A stretch of 64,000 nucleotides of DNA, taken from Pseudomonas sp. ERMR1:02 (GTDB lineage: Bacteria; Pseudomonadota; Gammaproteobacteria; Pseudomonadales; Pseudomonadaceae). The stretch covers positions 372,001-436,000 of the forward strand of contig NZ_NKJI01000002.1 in assembly GCF_002277815.1 (NCBI RefSeq). The letters run 5' to 3'. The position numbers and the translations under genes were made by a program. A model generated the notes under the pieces. It was not told where the DNA came from, searched no databases, and was given only the letters and a program-made list of their open reading frames with translations. Shown one piece after another: positions 44,565 to 53,853 of this stretch (positions are counted from its first letter, which is position 1; each line of letters opens with the position of its first letter).

Positions 44565-45332
44565 CTATTTCGCGGCCATTCTCAAAGCACCATCCAAACG
44601 GATCACCTCACCATTGAGCATGGAGTTTTCGATGATGTGCGCTGCCAGCGCCGCGTATTCAGAAGGTCGTCCCAGGCGGGGAGGGAACGGCACATTGGCT
44701 GCCAATGATGCCTGTACGTCCTGAGGCATACCCGCCATCATCGGGGTTTCAAATATTCCGGGTGCGATGCACATCACACGGATGCCTGAACGCGCCAGGT
44801 CGCGTGCCAAAGGCAGTGTCATGGCAGCGACGCCACCTTTGGATGCGGCGTAAGCGGCTTGGCCTGTCTGACCGTCATACGCTGCGACGGACGCCGTATT
44901 CACGACTATGCCGCGCTCTCCCTCGACATTGGGTTCTCCTCCCGCCATAGCCTCGGCGGCAAGACGAACCATGTTGAAGCTTCCGATCAAATTGATCTCC
45001 ACGGTTCGACGAAAACTCTCAAGCCCATGGGGGCCATTACGACCTAAAACCCGTTCGGCTGGTGCAACACCCGCGCAGTTGATCACACCATGCAACGCAC
45101 CAAAGGTGCTAACTGCAGCGGCGATTGCCGTTCGGCAATCAATTTCACTGGTGATATCGGCTCTAACGAAGATTGCACGTTCTCCTAGCTCGTCAGCGCG
45201 AGCTGCACCAGCGGCTTCGTTCACGTCAACCAGCACCACGTTTGCACCCCGGCCCACCAATTCACGCGCCGATGCCAGTCCGAGTCCAGAACCTGCGCCA
45301 GTGATCAGAAAGACTGAGTTTTCGATGCGCAT
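44565..45332 (-). CDS. Short-chain dehydrogenase, 3-hydroxyacyl-CoA dehydrogenase type
   Basis: A 255-residue SDR. The nucleotide-binding motif [16 protein letters not shown] is at residues 8-23, with NCAGVAP near 85 and the active-site YAASKGG (Tyr, Lys) near 161. The C-terminal [15 protein letters not shown] and the general pattern resemble HSD10-type 3-hydroxyacyl-CoA dehydrogenases. It would supply 3-oxoacyl-CoA to the thiolase downstream. It is divergent from the AraC regulator at 45681, with 348 bases between that hold no gene I can support. Confidence 0.9.
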   Translation of the reverse strand: MRIENSVFLITGAGSGLGLASARELVGRGANVVLVDVNEAAGAARADELGERAIFVRADITSEIDCRTAIAAAVSTFGALHGVINCAGVAPAERVLGRNGPHGLESFRRTVEINLIGSFNMVRLAAEAMAGGEPNVEGERGIVVNTASVAAYDGQTGQAAYAASKGGVAAMTLPLARDLARSGIRVMCIAPGIFETPMMAGMPQDVQASLAANVPFPPRLGRPSEYAALAAHIIENSMLNGEVIRLDGALRMAAK

Positions 45333-45680
45333 GATGTTTCCTCAAAAATGGGCAGTACCGCACTAGCGGTTACTTGACAGATAAAAGGCCCAAAGGCCGG
45401 ATCGGTTCACTTCAGGTGTCAGCCACGCCGAAGATTGTTGAACCGATAGTGTCGGCGGTCAGTGATCCCGACAATGCTCAAACGCCTCAGCGTGTTTGAA
45501 TGCTTTGGACAATCGAGGCCAGGCATCAAGAAGAGGAGGGGGCACATGCGCTTGACATGCGATACAGGGAAGCTGGAACGTAGACAGTGAATTCAGGCTC
45601 GTCAGGTAGCTCGAAGCAGAATTGCCGAAGAGACTGAAGATCAGCATCAAGTCAGAAATCATCTGCGCAGAGGAATAAGC

Positions 45681-46706
45681 GTGCTCATCCAGGACAAGGG
45701 AACGACTTCAATTGGATTGGTGCTTGAAGCTCTCGATGGCGCATCGCGACGCCATCTGGACACATCCATCGCATTGCAGCAAGCGCGTATAGACCCGGAA
45801 CTCCTCACTTCTCCCCAAGCCAGGGTTTCGGCTGCTGCATTCTCTCGCCTGTGGGTCGCTCTTTCAGATCAGCTTGACGATGAGTTTTTCGGAATCGATA
45901 GCCATCCAATGCGACGAGGCAGCTTCCAATTGATGTGCCAGTCTTCAATTGACTGCGAGTCGTTAGAGCAAGCGTTGCGACGGATTCTGAAATTTCTACG
46001 CCTCGTATTGGACGATATTCACGGTGAGCTGAGGCTTGAAGATGACTCCGCCGTCATTGTTATCCATGACAACGGAATTGAGCGCCGCCTCTTCAGTTAC
46101 GGAACATGGCTGATTTTGGTTCATGGACTGCTCTGCTGGCTGGGGAACAGGCGCATTCCGATAAAGGAACTTTGCTTTAAACCGAATCGACCACTGGACG
46201 ATAGCGACTATCGGATGCGCTTCTGTGAAGAAATCCAGTTTAGTGCTCCAGTTACGATGATTCGTTTTGACCGCACTTTTCTGAGCCTAAAGGTCGCGCA
46301 AAACAAAGCCAGCCTATCGGTATTTTTGAAAGAGTCGCCTGCCAGTCTGCTGGTGAAATATCGTAACGAGGACAGCATTAGCGCCCAGATCCGGATGAAA
46401 TTGAGAGGCCTGAATCCGGAGGAATGGCCAGAGCTGGATAAGGTAGCAAACACGCTCCGCATGTCCTATTCGACGCTCCAGCGAAGGCTACAATCCGAGG
46501 GGGTTAGCTATCAGCGTTTGAAAGACAATCTGCGCCGTGACATGGCGATCAATCTGCTGTGCCAGCCGAACATGACAGTAACCGAAGTGGCTGCTCTCAC
46601 GGGCTTCCAGGAAAGCAGTGCATTTCATCGTGCCTTCAAGAAATGGACTGGAGTGAGCCCTGGTGCTTATCGCCGCTCCAATGCTGACGAACCGGGCGAA
46701 ATCTAA
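45681..46706 (+). CDS. AraC-family transcriptional regulator (OruR/ArgR-like architecture)
   Basis: A 341-residue protein from a GTG at 45681 with AGAGGA upstream. The N-terminal two thirds resemble the arabinose-binding-type domain of the AraC subfamily (about residues 20-205: SPQARVSAAAFSRLWVALSD, then GSFQLMCQSSIDCESLEQAL). The C-terminal DNA-binding part shows KVANTLRMSYSTLQRRLQSE and VTEVAALTGFQESSAFHRAF. It sits between the thiolase/SDR operon (divergent) and the transporter/nitroreductase/ligase genes (same strand), so it probably controls both. Confidence 0.9.
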   Translation: MLIQDKGTTSIGLVLEALDGASRRHLDTSIALQQARIDPELLTSPQARVSAAAFSRLWVALSDQLDDEFFGIDSHPMRRGSFQLMCQSSIDCESLEQALRRILKFLRLVLDDIHGELRLEDDSAVIVIHDNGIERRLFSYGTWLILVHGLLCWLGNRRIPIKELCFKPNRPLDDSDYRMRFCEEIQFSAPVTMIRFDRTFLSLKVAQNKASLSVFLKESPASLLVKYRNEDSISAQIRMKLRGLNPEEWPELDKVANTLRMSYSTLQRRLQSEGVSYQRLKDNLRRDMAINLLCQPNMTVTEVAALTGFQESSAFHRAFKKWTGVSPGAYRRSNADEPGEI

Positions 46707-47059
46707 AAGCCTTTCTTTCGGAACAAGGAACTACTTCCCCGCCAGATTACGTACTGAGATCTGCAACGCGTTTCACGCGCCACATGCCGATGGACATCTA
46801 CTCCCCAAAATCATCCTGTTCGTTTGTGGCCAGCTATGGGTGTCCAAATCGGTCAAGCAGAACGATGTCGTCGGGCATAGGCCGCAGCAAAGGCAACTCC
46901 TACGATGCGACGCAGGTAACCCTGGCGTCGCATATCAAGCAAACCACCGAGCCTTCAACCGGTGCGTCCTCAACCTCGATATGACTCCAAAGACCAGGTG
47001 CCTGACGACGCAGATACAAGTGCACTTCACAAAAAAAACAAGATCGAAGGAGACGCGAT
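46707..47059. other. Intergenic region before the AAHS transporter
   Basis: I see no gene in this 353-base stretch. The right end carries AAGGAG (from about 47047), the ribosome-binding site of the transporter gene. It probably holds the promoter bound by the AraC protein, but no repeat stood out. Confidence 0.3.
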
Positions 47060-48403
47060 ATGCAGCCGGTAAACGTTTATACACTCGCGGTTGAGTCGAA
47101 GTTCAACCGCTTCCATGGGCTCATTCTATTTTGGTGTGTCCTCATTCTGATAATCGATGGCTATGACCTCGCTGTAGTCGGTGCAGCCCTTCCGGCGATT
47201 ATGAAGGACATGAACATTGATCCAACCAGCGCCGGCATCATGGCTGGTTCTGCGCTCTTCGGAACGATGCTCGGAGCGATATTTCTTGGAACGCTAGCTG
47301 ACCGTATTGGGCGTCCCAAGATGATCGCAATCTGTGTGGCCTTGTTCAGTATTTTCACTGCTGGGGCTGGTCTCACCAGTGACCCGATCAGCTTCAGCAT
47401 TTCTCGCTTCATCGCGGGCCTTGGCATCGGAGGAGTACTGCCAATTTGCACCGCTCAGATGGGTGAGTTTTCTCCACTGAAACTCCGTACTCGCCTGGTG
47501 ACCCTCGTTTTCGCGGGATACTCCGTGGGCGGTATTTTGGTTGCACTAACTGGCAAGCAACTCATTGAGAGTCATGGATGGCAGTGGGTGTTTTATGTGG
47601 CGCTGCTGCCAGCGCTTCTAATTCCTATTATCCTGAAGACCATGCCTGAATCCATGGGCTACCTGCTTAAAACCGGACGTCAGGATGAGCTGCGGGCAAT
47701 TGCTCATAAGCTAGACCCTACTCTCAATATTGACGAAAACACGGTGATGACCGGGAACGCCACCGTATTGGATAAACAGGAAGCGCCAGTTCGTAATTTG
47801 TTCAAGAATGGTCGAGGTTTTAGCACCGTCATGATCTGGGCTGCGTTCATGACCGGCCTGTTCATGGTCTACGCCCTTAACTCCTGGCTAACCAAGCTTA
47901 TGGCGATGGCGGGATTCAGTCTTGGCTCTGCGTTGAACTTTGTGATTGTTTTCAATGTGGGGGCCATCGCCGGTGCAATTGGCGGAGGATGGTTGAGCGA
48001 CAAGCTAAACATCAAACATGTACTGGTCTGCTTTTATATCGTAGGAGCAATTGCTCTAACAATTTTGGGCTATACACGATCAACAACTTTGCTCTTTCCA
48101 GTGGTGTTCATTGTCGGGGCATCGACTCTTGGTACCCAGCTGTTGGCATATGCGTACGCTGGGGATTTCTACCCGTCATCGATTCGTTCAACCGGCGTGG
48201 GTTTCGCGTCTGGTGTGGGAAGAATTGGCGCTATCGTCGCACCTGTTCTCATCGGCTGGTTGGTGTCATTAAACCTTCCGCTTGAGAAAAACTTCATGGC
48301 CATCAGCCTTGCTGGCCTTATTGGCGCTGTCGCAGTCACCATGATTAATCAGTCCCGCGCAGACTCGATTCAAGTCAGAAAGGCCTCAGCCCTGTCTAGT
48401 TAA
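47060..48403 (+). CDS. MFS transporter, aromatic acid:H+ symporter (AAHS) type
   Basis: A 447-residue, 12-helix protein with the AAHS signature ILIIDGYDLAVVGAALPAIM in helix 1, TLADRIGRPKMI after helix 2, and GGGWLSDKLNIKHVLVCFY in the second half. It resembles the transporter at 13603 in layout. It starts a plus-strand set with the nitroreductase (45 bases downstream) and the acyl-CoA ligase, so it probably imports the acid that the ligase activates. Confidence 0.92.
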   Translation: MQPVNVYTLAVESKFNRFHGLILFWCVLILIIDGYDLAVVGAALPAIMKDMNIDPTSAGIMAGSALFGTMLGAIFLGTLADRIGRPKMIAICVALFSIFTAGAGLTSDPISFSISRFIAGLGIGGVLPICTAQMGEFSPLKLRTRLVTLVFAGYSVGGILVALTGKQLIESHGWQWVFYVALLPALLIPIILKTMPESMGYLLKTGRQDELRAIAHKLDPTLNIDENTVMTGNATVLDKQEAPVRNLFKNGRGFSTVMIWAAFMTGLFMVYALNSWLTKLMAMAGFSLGSALNFVIVFNVGAIAGAIGGGWLSDKLNIKHVLVCFYIVGAIALTILGYTRSTTLLFPVVFIVGASTLGTQLLAYAYAGDFYPSSIRSTGVGFASGVGRIGAIVAPVLIGWLVSLNLPLEKNFMAISLAGLIGAVAVTMINQSRADSIQVRKASALSS

Positions 48404-48448
48404 TACCATGATGCATCCGCCTGCAGCTGAATCCGTGGACTCGAAGGC

Positions 48449-49195
48449 ATGAAAATGAATCGCTTATCCAAACCGCCAATATCGTCTGAACTTCTTAGCC
48501 AAACGGTTGATTGGGCGATAGCTTCACGACGCAGCATTCGGGCTTTTTTGCCCACTCCTGTACCACGCGAAGAAATTGAATCGATACTTGATATCGCTCG
48601 ATTCTGCGCAACGGGAGTGAACATGCAGCCTTGGCGCGTCCATGTTGTTACTGGAGAAGCAAAGGCTCAGCTTTCATGTGCCATTGCGGAAATTGACAAC
48701 AATCCGTCGCTTAGCAACAACCTTGAAGACGCATACGAATATTACCCACGCGAATGGACTTCACCCTACGTGGATCGGAGAAGGAAAGTAGGCTGGGAAC
48801 TCTATGGACTGCTGGGAATTACAAAGGGAGACAAGCAGCGGATGCATGCGCAACACGGTCGCAATTACCATTTCTTTGATGCACCGGTCGGCTTGATCTT
48901 CACTATTGATCGAGTGCTAAAGGAAGGGAGTCTCCTTGACTACGGAATGTTTCTGCAGGCCGTGATGGTGGCAGCGCGAGGGAGGAAGTTGCACACCTGC
49001 CCACAAGCAGCCTTTTTGAAATATCACCACGTGATTTCGCAAGCCCTTGCAATCCCCGCTGATCAAATGCTGGTTTGCGGAATGAGTCTTGGATACGCCG
49101 ACGAGACCAGTATTGAGAACACCTTGGTTACTGATCGGGAACCGGTTAGCGCATTTTCTACTTTTCATCACAATAATAAGGAGACAACACCATGA
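48449..49195 (+). CDS. Nitroreductase-family flavoprotein
   Basis: A 248-residue FMN-dependent nitroreductase-fold protein. The first FMN-binding part reads AIASRRSIRAFLPTPVPREE, followed by ARFCATGVNMQPWRVHVVTG. The middle has DAPVGLIFTIDRVLKEGSLL and DYGMFLQAVMVAAR, and the end GMSLGYADETSIENTLVTDR. Such dimers reduce nitro groups, quinones or activated double bonds, and some act as dehydrogenases or dehalogenases. The start is ATG 48449 or 48455. Its stop overlaps the ligase ATG by 4 bases, a tight coupling that suggests it acts on the same substrate or its CoA thioester. Confidence 0.9.
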   Translation: MKMNRLSKPPISSELLSQTVDWAIASRRSIRAFLPTPVPREEIESILDIARFCATGVNMQPWRVHVVTGEAKAQLSCAIAEIDNNPSLSNNLEDAYEYYPREWTSPYVDRRRKVGWELYGLLGITKGDKQRMHAQHGRNYHFFDAPVGLIFTIDRVLKEGSLLDYGMFLQAVMVAARGRKLHTCPQAAFLKYHHVISQALAIPADQMLVCGMSLGYADETSIENTLVTDREPVSAFSTFHHNNKETTP

Positions 49196-50844
49196 AGCCT
49201 GGTACTTATGGGAATGGGCTTGATCACTGCAAGGCAAACTATTTGCCGCTGACTCCACTTGGTTTTCTAGATCGCGCAGCACTTGTGCACCCGGATCGTA
49301 TAGCTGTAGTTCATGGAGAACTTCGCAGAACCTGGAGTGAGACTCGCGAACGGTGCTATCGACTAGCCTCAGCACTTTCCGAAAAAGGCATGGGTGCGGG
49401 AGACACCATTTCAATTCTGTCTCCCAATACCCCTGCCATGCTCGAAGCGCATTTTGGAATTCCCCTCTGTGGCGCGGTACTGAATACAGTTAACTACCGC
49501 CTGGATGCTGAAGGCGTGGCATTCATACTTCGTCATGGGGAATGCAAGCTCCTCTTGGTGGACCGAGAGTTTGCAGCACTGGCTGATGCCGCGCTGGAGC
49601 TCCTCGAGCACCGTCCGTTGGTCATCGACATCAATGACCACCTGGCGCCCATTTGCAAAAGCATTGGAGACATCGATTATGAAACCTTCATTGGCAGCGG
49701 TAGTCCAGATTTCGAAGGAGTGTGGCCTAGCGATGAGTGGCAGCCGATAGCGCTAAACTACACCTCAGGTACAACCGGCGATCCAAAGGGTGTTGTCGCT
49801 AGCCATCGCGGCACTTACCTCATGAGTATGCTGCAGATGACTAACTGGCCGCTTTCTCGGGCTCCTCGTTACCTGTGGACACTTCCTATGTTCCACGCTA
49901 ACGGATGGTGTTTTACCTGGGCTATCACTGCGGCGGCCGGCACGCACGTGTGCCTGCGAAAAGTTTCCGCAGAGACGGTGTTTGAGTCGATAGATAACTA
50001 TGGTGTCGACCACTTCTGTGCGGCGCCTATTGTTATGGCCATGATTGCGAACGCCGCAGACCGTCCTCGGCTTAAAACTCCGGTTAGAGTGCTGACTGCT
50101 GGTTCCCCACCTCCGGCCACCGTACTCAACGCCGTAGTCTCACGAGGCTTCGACGTTGACCACGTTTATGGAATTACTGAAGTTTCCGGCACCCCGATTA
50201 GCTGCGTATGGCAAGACGGTTGGGACGATTTAACACCGAGTGAGCAAGGCGCTTTCCGTGTACGCCAAGGGGCTCGAGCAGCAGCCTTCGAAGGCTTGAT
50301 GGTCGCGGACTCCGAAACCATGCAGCCAGTACCAAAAGACGGCCAGACAACTGGTGAGCTACTGCTCAAGGGCAACACCGTGATGATGGGTTATCTGAAG
50401 AATGAAAGCGCAACCAGAAAAGCCTTTGAAGGGGGCTGGTTCCATACTGGTGACGTAGCCGTTGTGCACCCCAACGGTTACGTACAAATTACCGACCGTT
50501 GTAAGGACGTCATTATTTCCGGAGGCGAGAATATATCGTCCGTAGAGATCGAAGAAACCATCCACGGTCATCCAGCTATTTTACATGTCGCTGTTGTCGC
50601 TCAGCCTGATGACAAATGGGGGGAGGTGCCATGCGCGTTCGTCGAATTGAAAGCTGGTATTGAGCCTCCTACCGAGGCAGAAATAATTGTGTTCTGCCAG
50701 GCTCGTCTTGCTCGGTTCAAATGTCCTCGCAGAGTGGTTTTTACGGAGTTGCCGAAAACCGCAACTGGGAAAATCCAGAAGTTTTTACTTCGAGAGCAAG
50801 CAGGCAGTCGCGATGCAATTGTCCGTTTAGCTTCAAATTGCTAG
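49192..50844 (+). CDS. AMP-forming acyl-CoA ligase
   Basis: A 550-residue ANL-superfamily enzyme. The P-loop ALNYTSGTTGDPKGVVASHR is at about residues 186-205. The aromatic motif region HVYGITEVSGTP follows near 325, the hinge DRCKDVIISGGENISSVEIE near 430, and the catalytic lysine in LPKTATGKIQKFLLRE near the end. It resembles medium-chain/DmdB and cinnamate-type ligases. It would make the CoA ester of an imported acid at the cost of ATP. It is translationally coupled to the nitroreductase. Confidence 0.93.
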   Translation: MKPGTYGNGLDHCKANYLPLTPLGFLDRAALVHPDRIAVVHGELRRTWSETRERCYRLASALSEKGMGAGDTISILSPNTPAMLEAHFGIPLCGAVLNTVNYRLDAEGVAFILRHGECKLLLVDREFAALADAALELLEHRPLVIDINDHLAPICKSIGDIDYETFIGSGSPDFEGVWPSDEWQPIALNYTSGTTGDPKGVVASHRGTYLMSMLQMTNWPLSRAPRYLWTLPMFHANGWCFTWAITAAAGTHVCLRKVSAETVFESIDNYGVDHFCAAPIVMAMIANAADRPRLKTPVRVLTAGSPPPATVLNAVVSRGFDVDHVYGITEVSGTPISCVWQDGWDDLTPSEQGAFRVRQGARAAAFEGLMVADSETMQPVPKDGQTTGELLLKGNTVMMGYLKNESATRKAFEGGWFHTGDVAVVHPNGYVQITDRCKDVIISGGENISSVEIEETIHGHPAILHVAVVAQPDDKWGEVPCAFVELKAGIEPPTEAEIIVFCQARLARFKCPRRVVFTELPKTATGKIQKFLLREQAGSRDAIVRLASNC

Positions 50845-51350
50845 GGCGTGTTCAGCTCACCCTAGAGATAGCTGAATTGTTTGGTATGGATGAACATATA
50901 GAACTTAATTTGCACCCATAATCCTGTAAAAACCACCGATTGCATCGCCGATATACATTTGGTTCACAGATATAACTTGCGCGGTGCTACTCATTAGGCA
51001 GTGACTAATTATGCATGCTGCAAAAAACACGTAGTGCCTGCAGTGTCGAGCAGTAATAAAAGGTACTTTTGGTTCTGGTGAATGTCCCATGCGCAATTTT
51101 CAAATACGGATTTTGTAAATGGCGCAAGGGAAAGTTTGCCTGGATGTAAATCCCCCCAAATTATTCGGAGCCAGAAAGCTGGCTTGCACCTGCAGATGAG
51201 ATGAGATGAGATGAAGGGCATTCCCATCGCGCTTATTAAATTGTTTCATTTGTGTTGGCGACTTTGCGTGGGGTGCGTGTGTGTTGCGTTAGTTGGAAGA
51301 TCTTCTTGTTGCTTCTATTAGTTACAATAATAAAAATCGGAGCGTTATAA
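50845..51350. other. Intergenic region with a GATGA tandem repeat
   Basis: No gene is supported in these 506 bases, which are more AT-rich than the surroundings. Four tandem copies of GATGA lie at 51195-51214. CGGAG just before 51351 is the porin ribosome-binding site. Confidence 0.5.
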
Positions 51351-52658
51351 GTGAGCCTAAAGAAAATATCTGCAACTTTAGTGATTGGCAGCTTTGCCAT
51401 AAGTGGGCAGGCGTTTGCTGACTTCCTAAGTGATAGCAAAGCTACCTTGGGAATGAGGAACTTCTACTTCAATAACGACAACCGTGATGGCACAGCTGCC
51501 CCCTCGAAAACCGAAGAGTGGGCGCAGGGTTTCATGTTGGACTTCAAGTCGGGATACACCGATGGTACCGTTGGTTTTGGTGTTGATACCTTGGGGTTGC
51601 TGGGCATTACCCTGGACACTGGCAAGGGACGACACGTCGGGAGCTCTATGATTCCCTCGGACAGTGACAACCGCGCCGTCGACGAATGGAGCCGGCTGGG
51701 GCTGACCGGAAAAGTCAAAATGTCGAAGACCGAACTACGCTACGGCACCTTGATTCCGAAACTTCCGATTCTGGTCGCCAACGATGGACGGGTGCTTCCA
51801 CAAACCTTCGAGGGCGGCCAAATCACCTCGAGCGAGTTCAAGGATCTGACCCTGACGGGTGGGCGAATTGAACATGCAACAGGTCGCGGTTCAACTGATC
51901 AAACGGGGCTGGCCGCTATGGGCGGTACGCGTGAAAGCAACCAGTTCGACTTCGCCGGCGGCGACTGGAAAGTCACCAAGGATCTGACGGCTCAGTACTA
52001 CTATGCCCATCTCGAGAACTACTATAACCAGCAGTTTTTTGGACTGATTCACACGCTTGCGTTCTCGGACAACCAATCCCTGAAAACCGACCTGCGCTAC
52101 TTCAAAACTGACTCGTCAGGTGCAAACAGCTCCGGTACATCGGGTTACAGAATCAGTGGCTACACCAAAAACGGTGATGGCGTGATCGACAACCGTATCT
52201 GGAGTGCTGCATTGATTTACAGCCTTGGCGCTCATGCGATAACTGCGGGCTACCAGAGCGTTTCGGACGGTAGCAGCTTTACCCAGCTCAACCAAGGTAG
52301 CTTGGTAGATAAAGGCGCTGGAGGCAGCAGCTTGTACCTGTATACAGACCGTCTGATCCAGAGCTTCACCCGTGCAGGGGAGCGTACGTCATTCGGTCAG
52401 TACGCCTATGACTTTGCCGCCCTAGGTGTCCCTGGCCTGAAAGCCTCGGTCATGTACCTCTCCGGGGACAATATCAAGACGAGATCCGGCGACAATCAGA
52501 AAGAATGGGAAAGGGATATTTTTCTGGATTACGTCCTTCAGTCGGGAGCGCTCAAAGGTGTTGGCTTCGGCTGGCGTAACGGTAAATCCAATAGCGAAGC
52601 CGCCCGTGATCAAGACCAGAACCGGGTGTTTGTAAGCTACAGCATTCCGCTTCTCTAA
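51351..52658 (+). CDS. OprD-family outer-membrane porin (second copy)
   Basis: A 435-residue protein starting at a GTG with GGAG upstream. A signal peptide (about residues 1-24, ending GQAFA) is followed by DFLSDSKATLGMRNFYFNND, the OprD-family mature start. Beta-strand periodicity and the last residues VFVSYSIPLL fit the barrel. It closely parallels the porin at 10593. It lies behind the CoA-ligase gene and probably admits the same organic acid through the outer membrane. A 506-base gap with likely promoter signals means it may be a separate transcript. Confidence 0.92.
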   Translation: MSLKKISATLVIGSFAISGQAFADFLSDSKATLGMRNFYFNNDNRDGTAAPSKTEEWAQGFMLDFKSGYTDGTVGFGVDTLGLLGITLDTGKGRHVGSSMIPSDSDNRAVDEWSRLGLTGKVKMSKTELRYGTLIPKLPILVANDGRVLPQTFEGGQITSSEFKDLTLTGGRIEHATGRGSTDQTGLAAMGGTRESNQFDFAGGDWKVTKDLTAQYYYAHLENYYNQQFFGLIHTLAFSDNQSLKTDLRYFKTDSSGANSSGTSGYRISGYTKNGDGVIDNRIWSAALIYSLGAHAITAGYQSVSDGSSFTQLNQGSLVDKGAGGSSLYLYTDRLIQSFTRAGERTSFGQYAYDFAALGVPGLKASVMYLSGDNIKTRSGDNQKEWERDIFLDYVLQSGALKGVGFGWRNGKSNSEAARDQDQNRVFVSYSIPLL

Positions 52659-52751
52659 GGGTGCAGCATAAACGTATCGCGCTCATTTCGAGAGTTCCAA
52701 GCTGGTCTACGCGTGAAGGGCTATCTCGGTGTGCCTGCGGGGCAGCGACAC

Positions 52752-52982
52752 TCAATGCTCACGGGCATGTGAGTGGATCGTCAGGGCACTAGGTACCTTG
52801 GTGCGTTCGACCCCCCCACTTTCCAGCCACCGGAGGGTCTTCTCATAGGCACGCTGCAGCAAAGACTCGGTCTGGGCGAAGTTGAACACCGATACATCCA
52901 CAGGGCAAAAGGGCGGGACGATGTGCAGGCTGGTGAGAGTGCGGAGGTGTAAGATATCGCTCACCAGTTGGCGCATGCTCAT
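52752..52982 (-). pseudogene. Probable C-terminal remnant of a patatin-like phospholipase
   Basis: A 76-residue minus-strand reading (LVSDILHLRTLTSLHIVPPF, then CPVDVSVFNFAQTESLLQRA and YEKTLRWLESGG) resembles the end of bacterial patatin-like phospholipases, as I recall the family. The lipase core (GxSxG and DGG motifs) is missing upstream. The surrounding 52659-53124 has no other gene. Confidence 0.45.
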
Positions 52983-53130
52983 CAGATTGACGGTGTGCAG
53001 GGCTCCAAGTCGTTACCCCACTAGCGTCAAATCAGCTGTAGCCGGTGACTCAACATCAGTTCGTGCAGCTGAAATACGGACGAAACATTCCAGCCATATG
53101 ATTCGCGTCACTGAAATCTAGGGGGTGGAG

Positions 53131-53346
53131 ATGAATCGGCCATCAAGAAGCATGCGCAAACTGCTCGACTCCGTCGCTGCCAACAATGAGCACGCGGCGT
53201 TGGATGTTATGCGTGCAACTGAACAGCTCACGGACGAGGTGTTGCGGCAACGGTTGCTCAACCTGGTTCACCGGCTCAATCAGGACGCCGATGACCTGCG
53301 ATTGGCGCGCGACGACATCCAAGGCGGTGCCATCAAATTCGCGTGA
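53131..53346 (+). CDS. Small hypothetical protein
   Basis: About 71 residues, starting MNRPSRSMRKLLDSVAANNE at ATG 53131, or from a GTG two codons earlier. The composition is charged and helix-forming (RATEQLTDEVLRQRLLNLVH, then RLNQDADDLRLARDD). No signal peptide, membrane segment or known motif is seen. GGGGGTGGAG stands upstream, though very close to the ATG. I do not recognise it. The codon pattern looks genuine. Confidence 0.5.
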   Translation: MNRPSRSMRKLLDSVAANNEHAALDVMRATEQLTDEVLRQRLLNLVHRLNQDADDLRLARDDIQGGAIKFA

Positions 53347-53853
53347 CTGACCGCCAGCGACTTGGCGGACAGGTTGAACTAATCGTGTGTCTGGCATCGG
53401 TACGCATGGCAGCTCCGTCAACGTCGAGTCCTGGCTGGTCAAGTGATCTTGGTTTGAGTACAAAAGGGCCCGGGATAGACTGTGTGAAAACACACTAGCG
53501 GTGGCTCCAACAAACGCCCCGACATGTTCGGGGCGTTTGTTTTTGTGCTGGAAAAAAGCCTTTCAGCCAATTAATACCATCAACTGGCGGGCTCCGAGCA
53601 CGCTAATCGCTCGCTTAACCGAGTTAGCATATGAGGAAACTGTCGGCCACATATCACAGATATCAAGAGTAGCTCTTTGCTGCGCCTTGATTGGTTCGAT
53701 TCCGCGAGTTCACATAGAACTGTAGGTAGTGCAAAAACGGAAGGGTAGGCTTGGAGTGCGGGAATACAGCACACTTTGGGCCATAAGTGGTCGGTGACGG
53801 GCTAGTGGCAAATCGAAAGCAAGCGGGCGCGCTATCACCGAATTAACTAAATC
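53347..53853. other. Gene-poor region with a strong terminator
   Basis: No gene is supported in these 507 bases. The one clear element is the terminator at 53509-53541, given separately. It may end transcription of the small gene at 53131. Confidence 0.5.
53509..53541 (+). terminator. Rho-independent terminator
   Basis: AACAAACGCCCC and GGGGCGTTTGTT form a perfect 12-bp stem around GACATGTTC and run into TTTTT. Confidence 0.9.

Noticed and set aside
53481..53496. Small hairpin TGTGTGAAAACACACT before the terminator at 53509
   Set aside because: Short stem with no T-tract and no neighbouring gene that needs it; likely chance.
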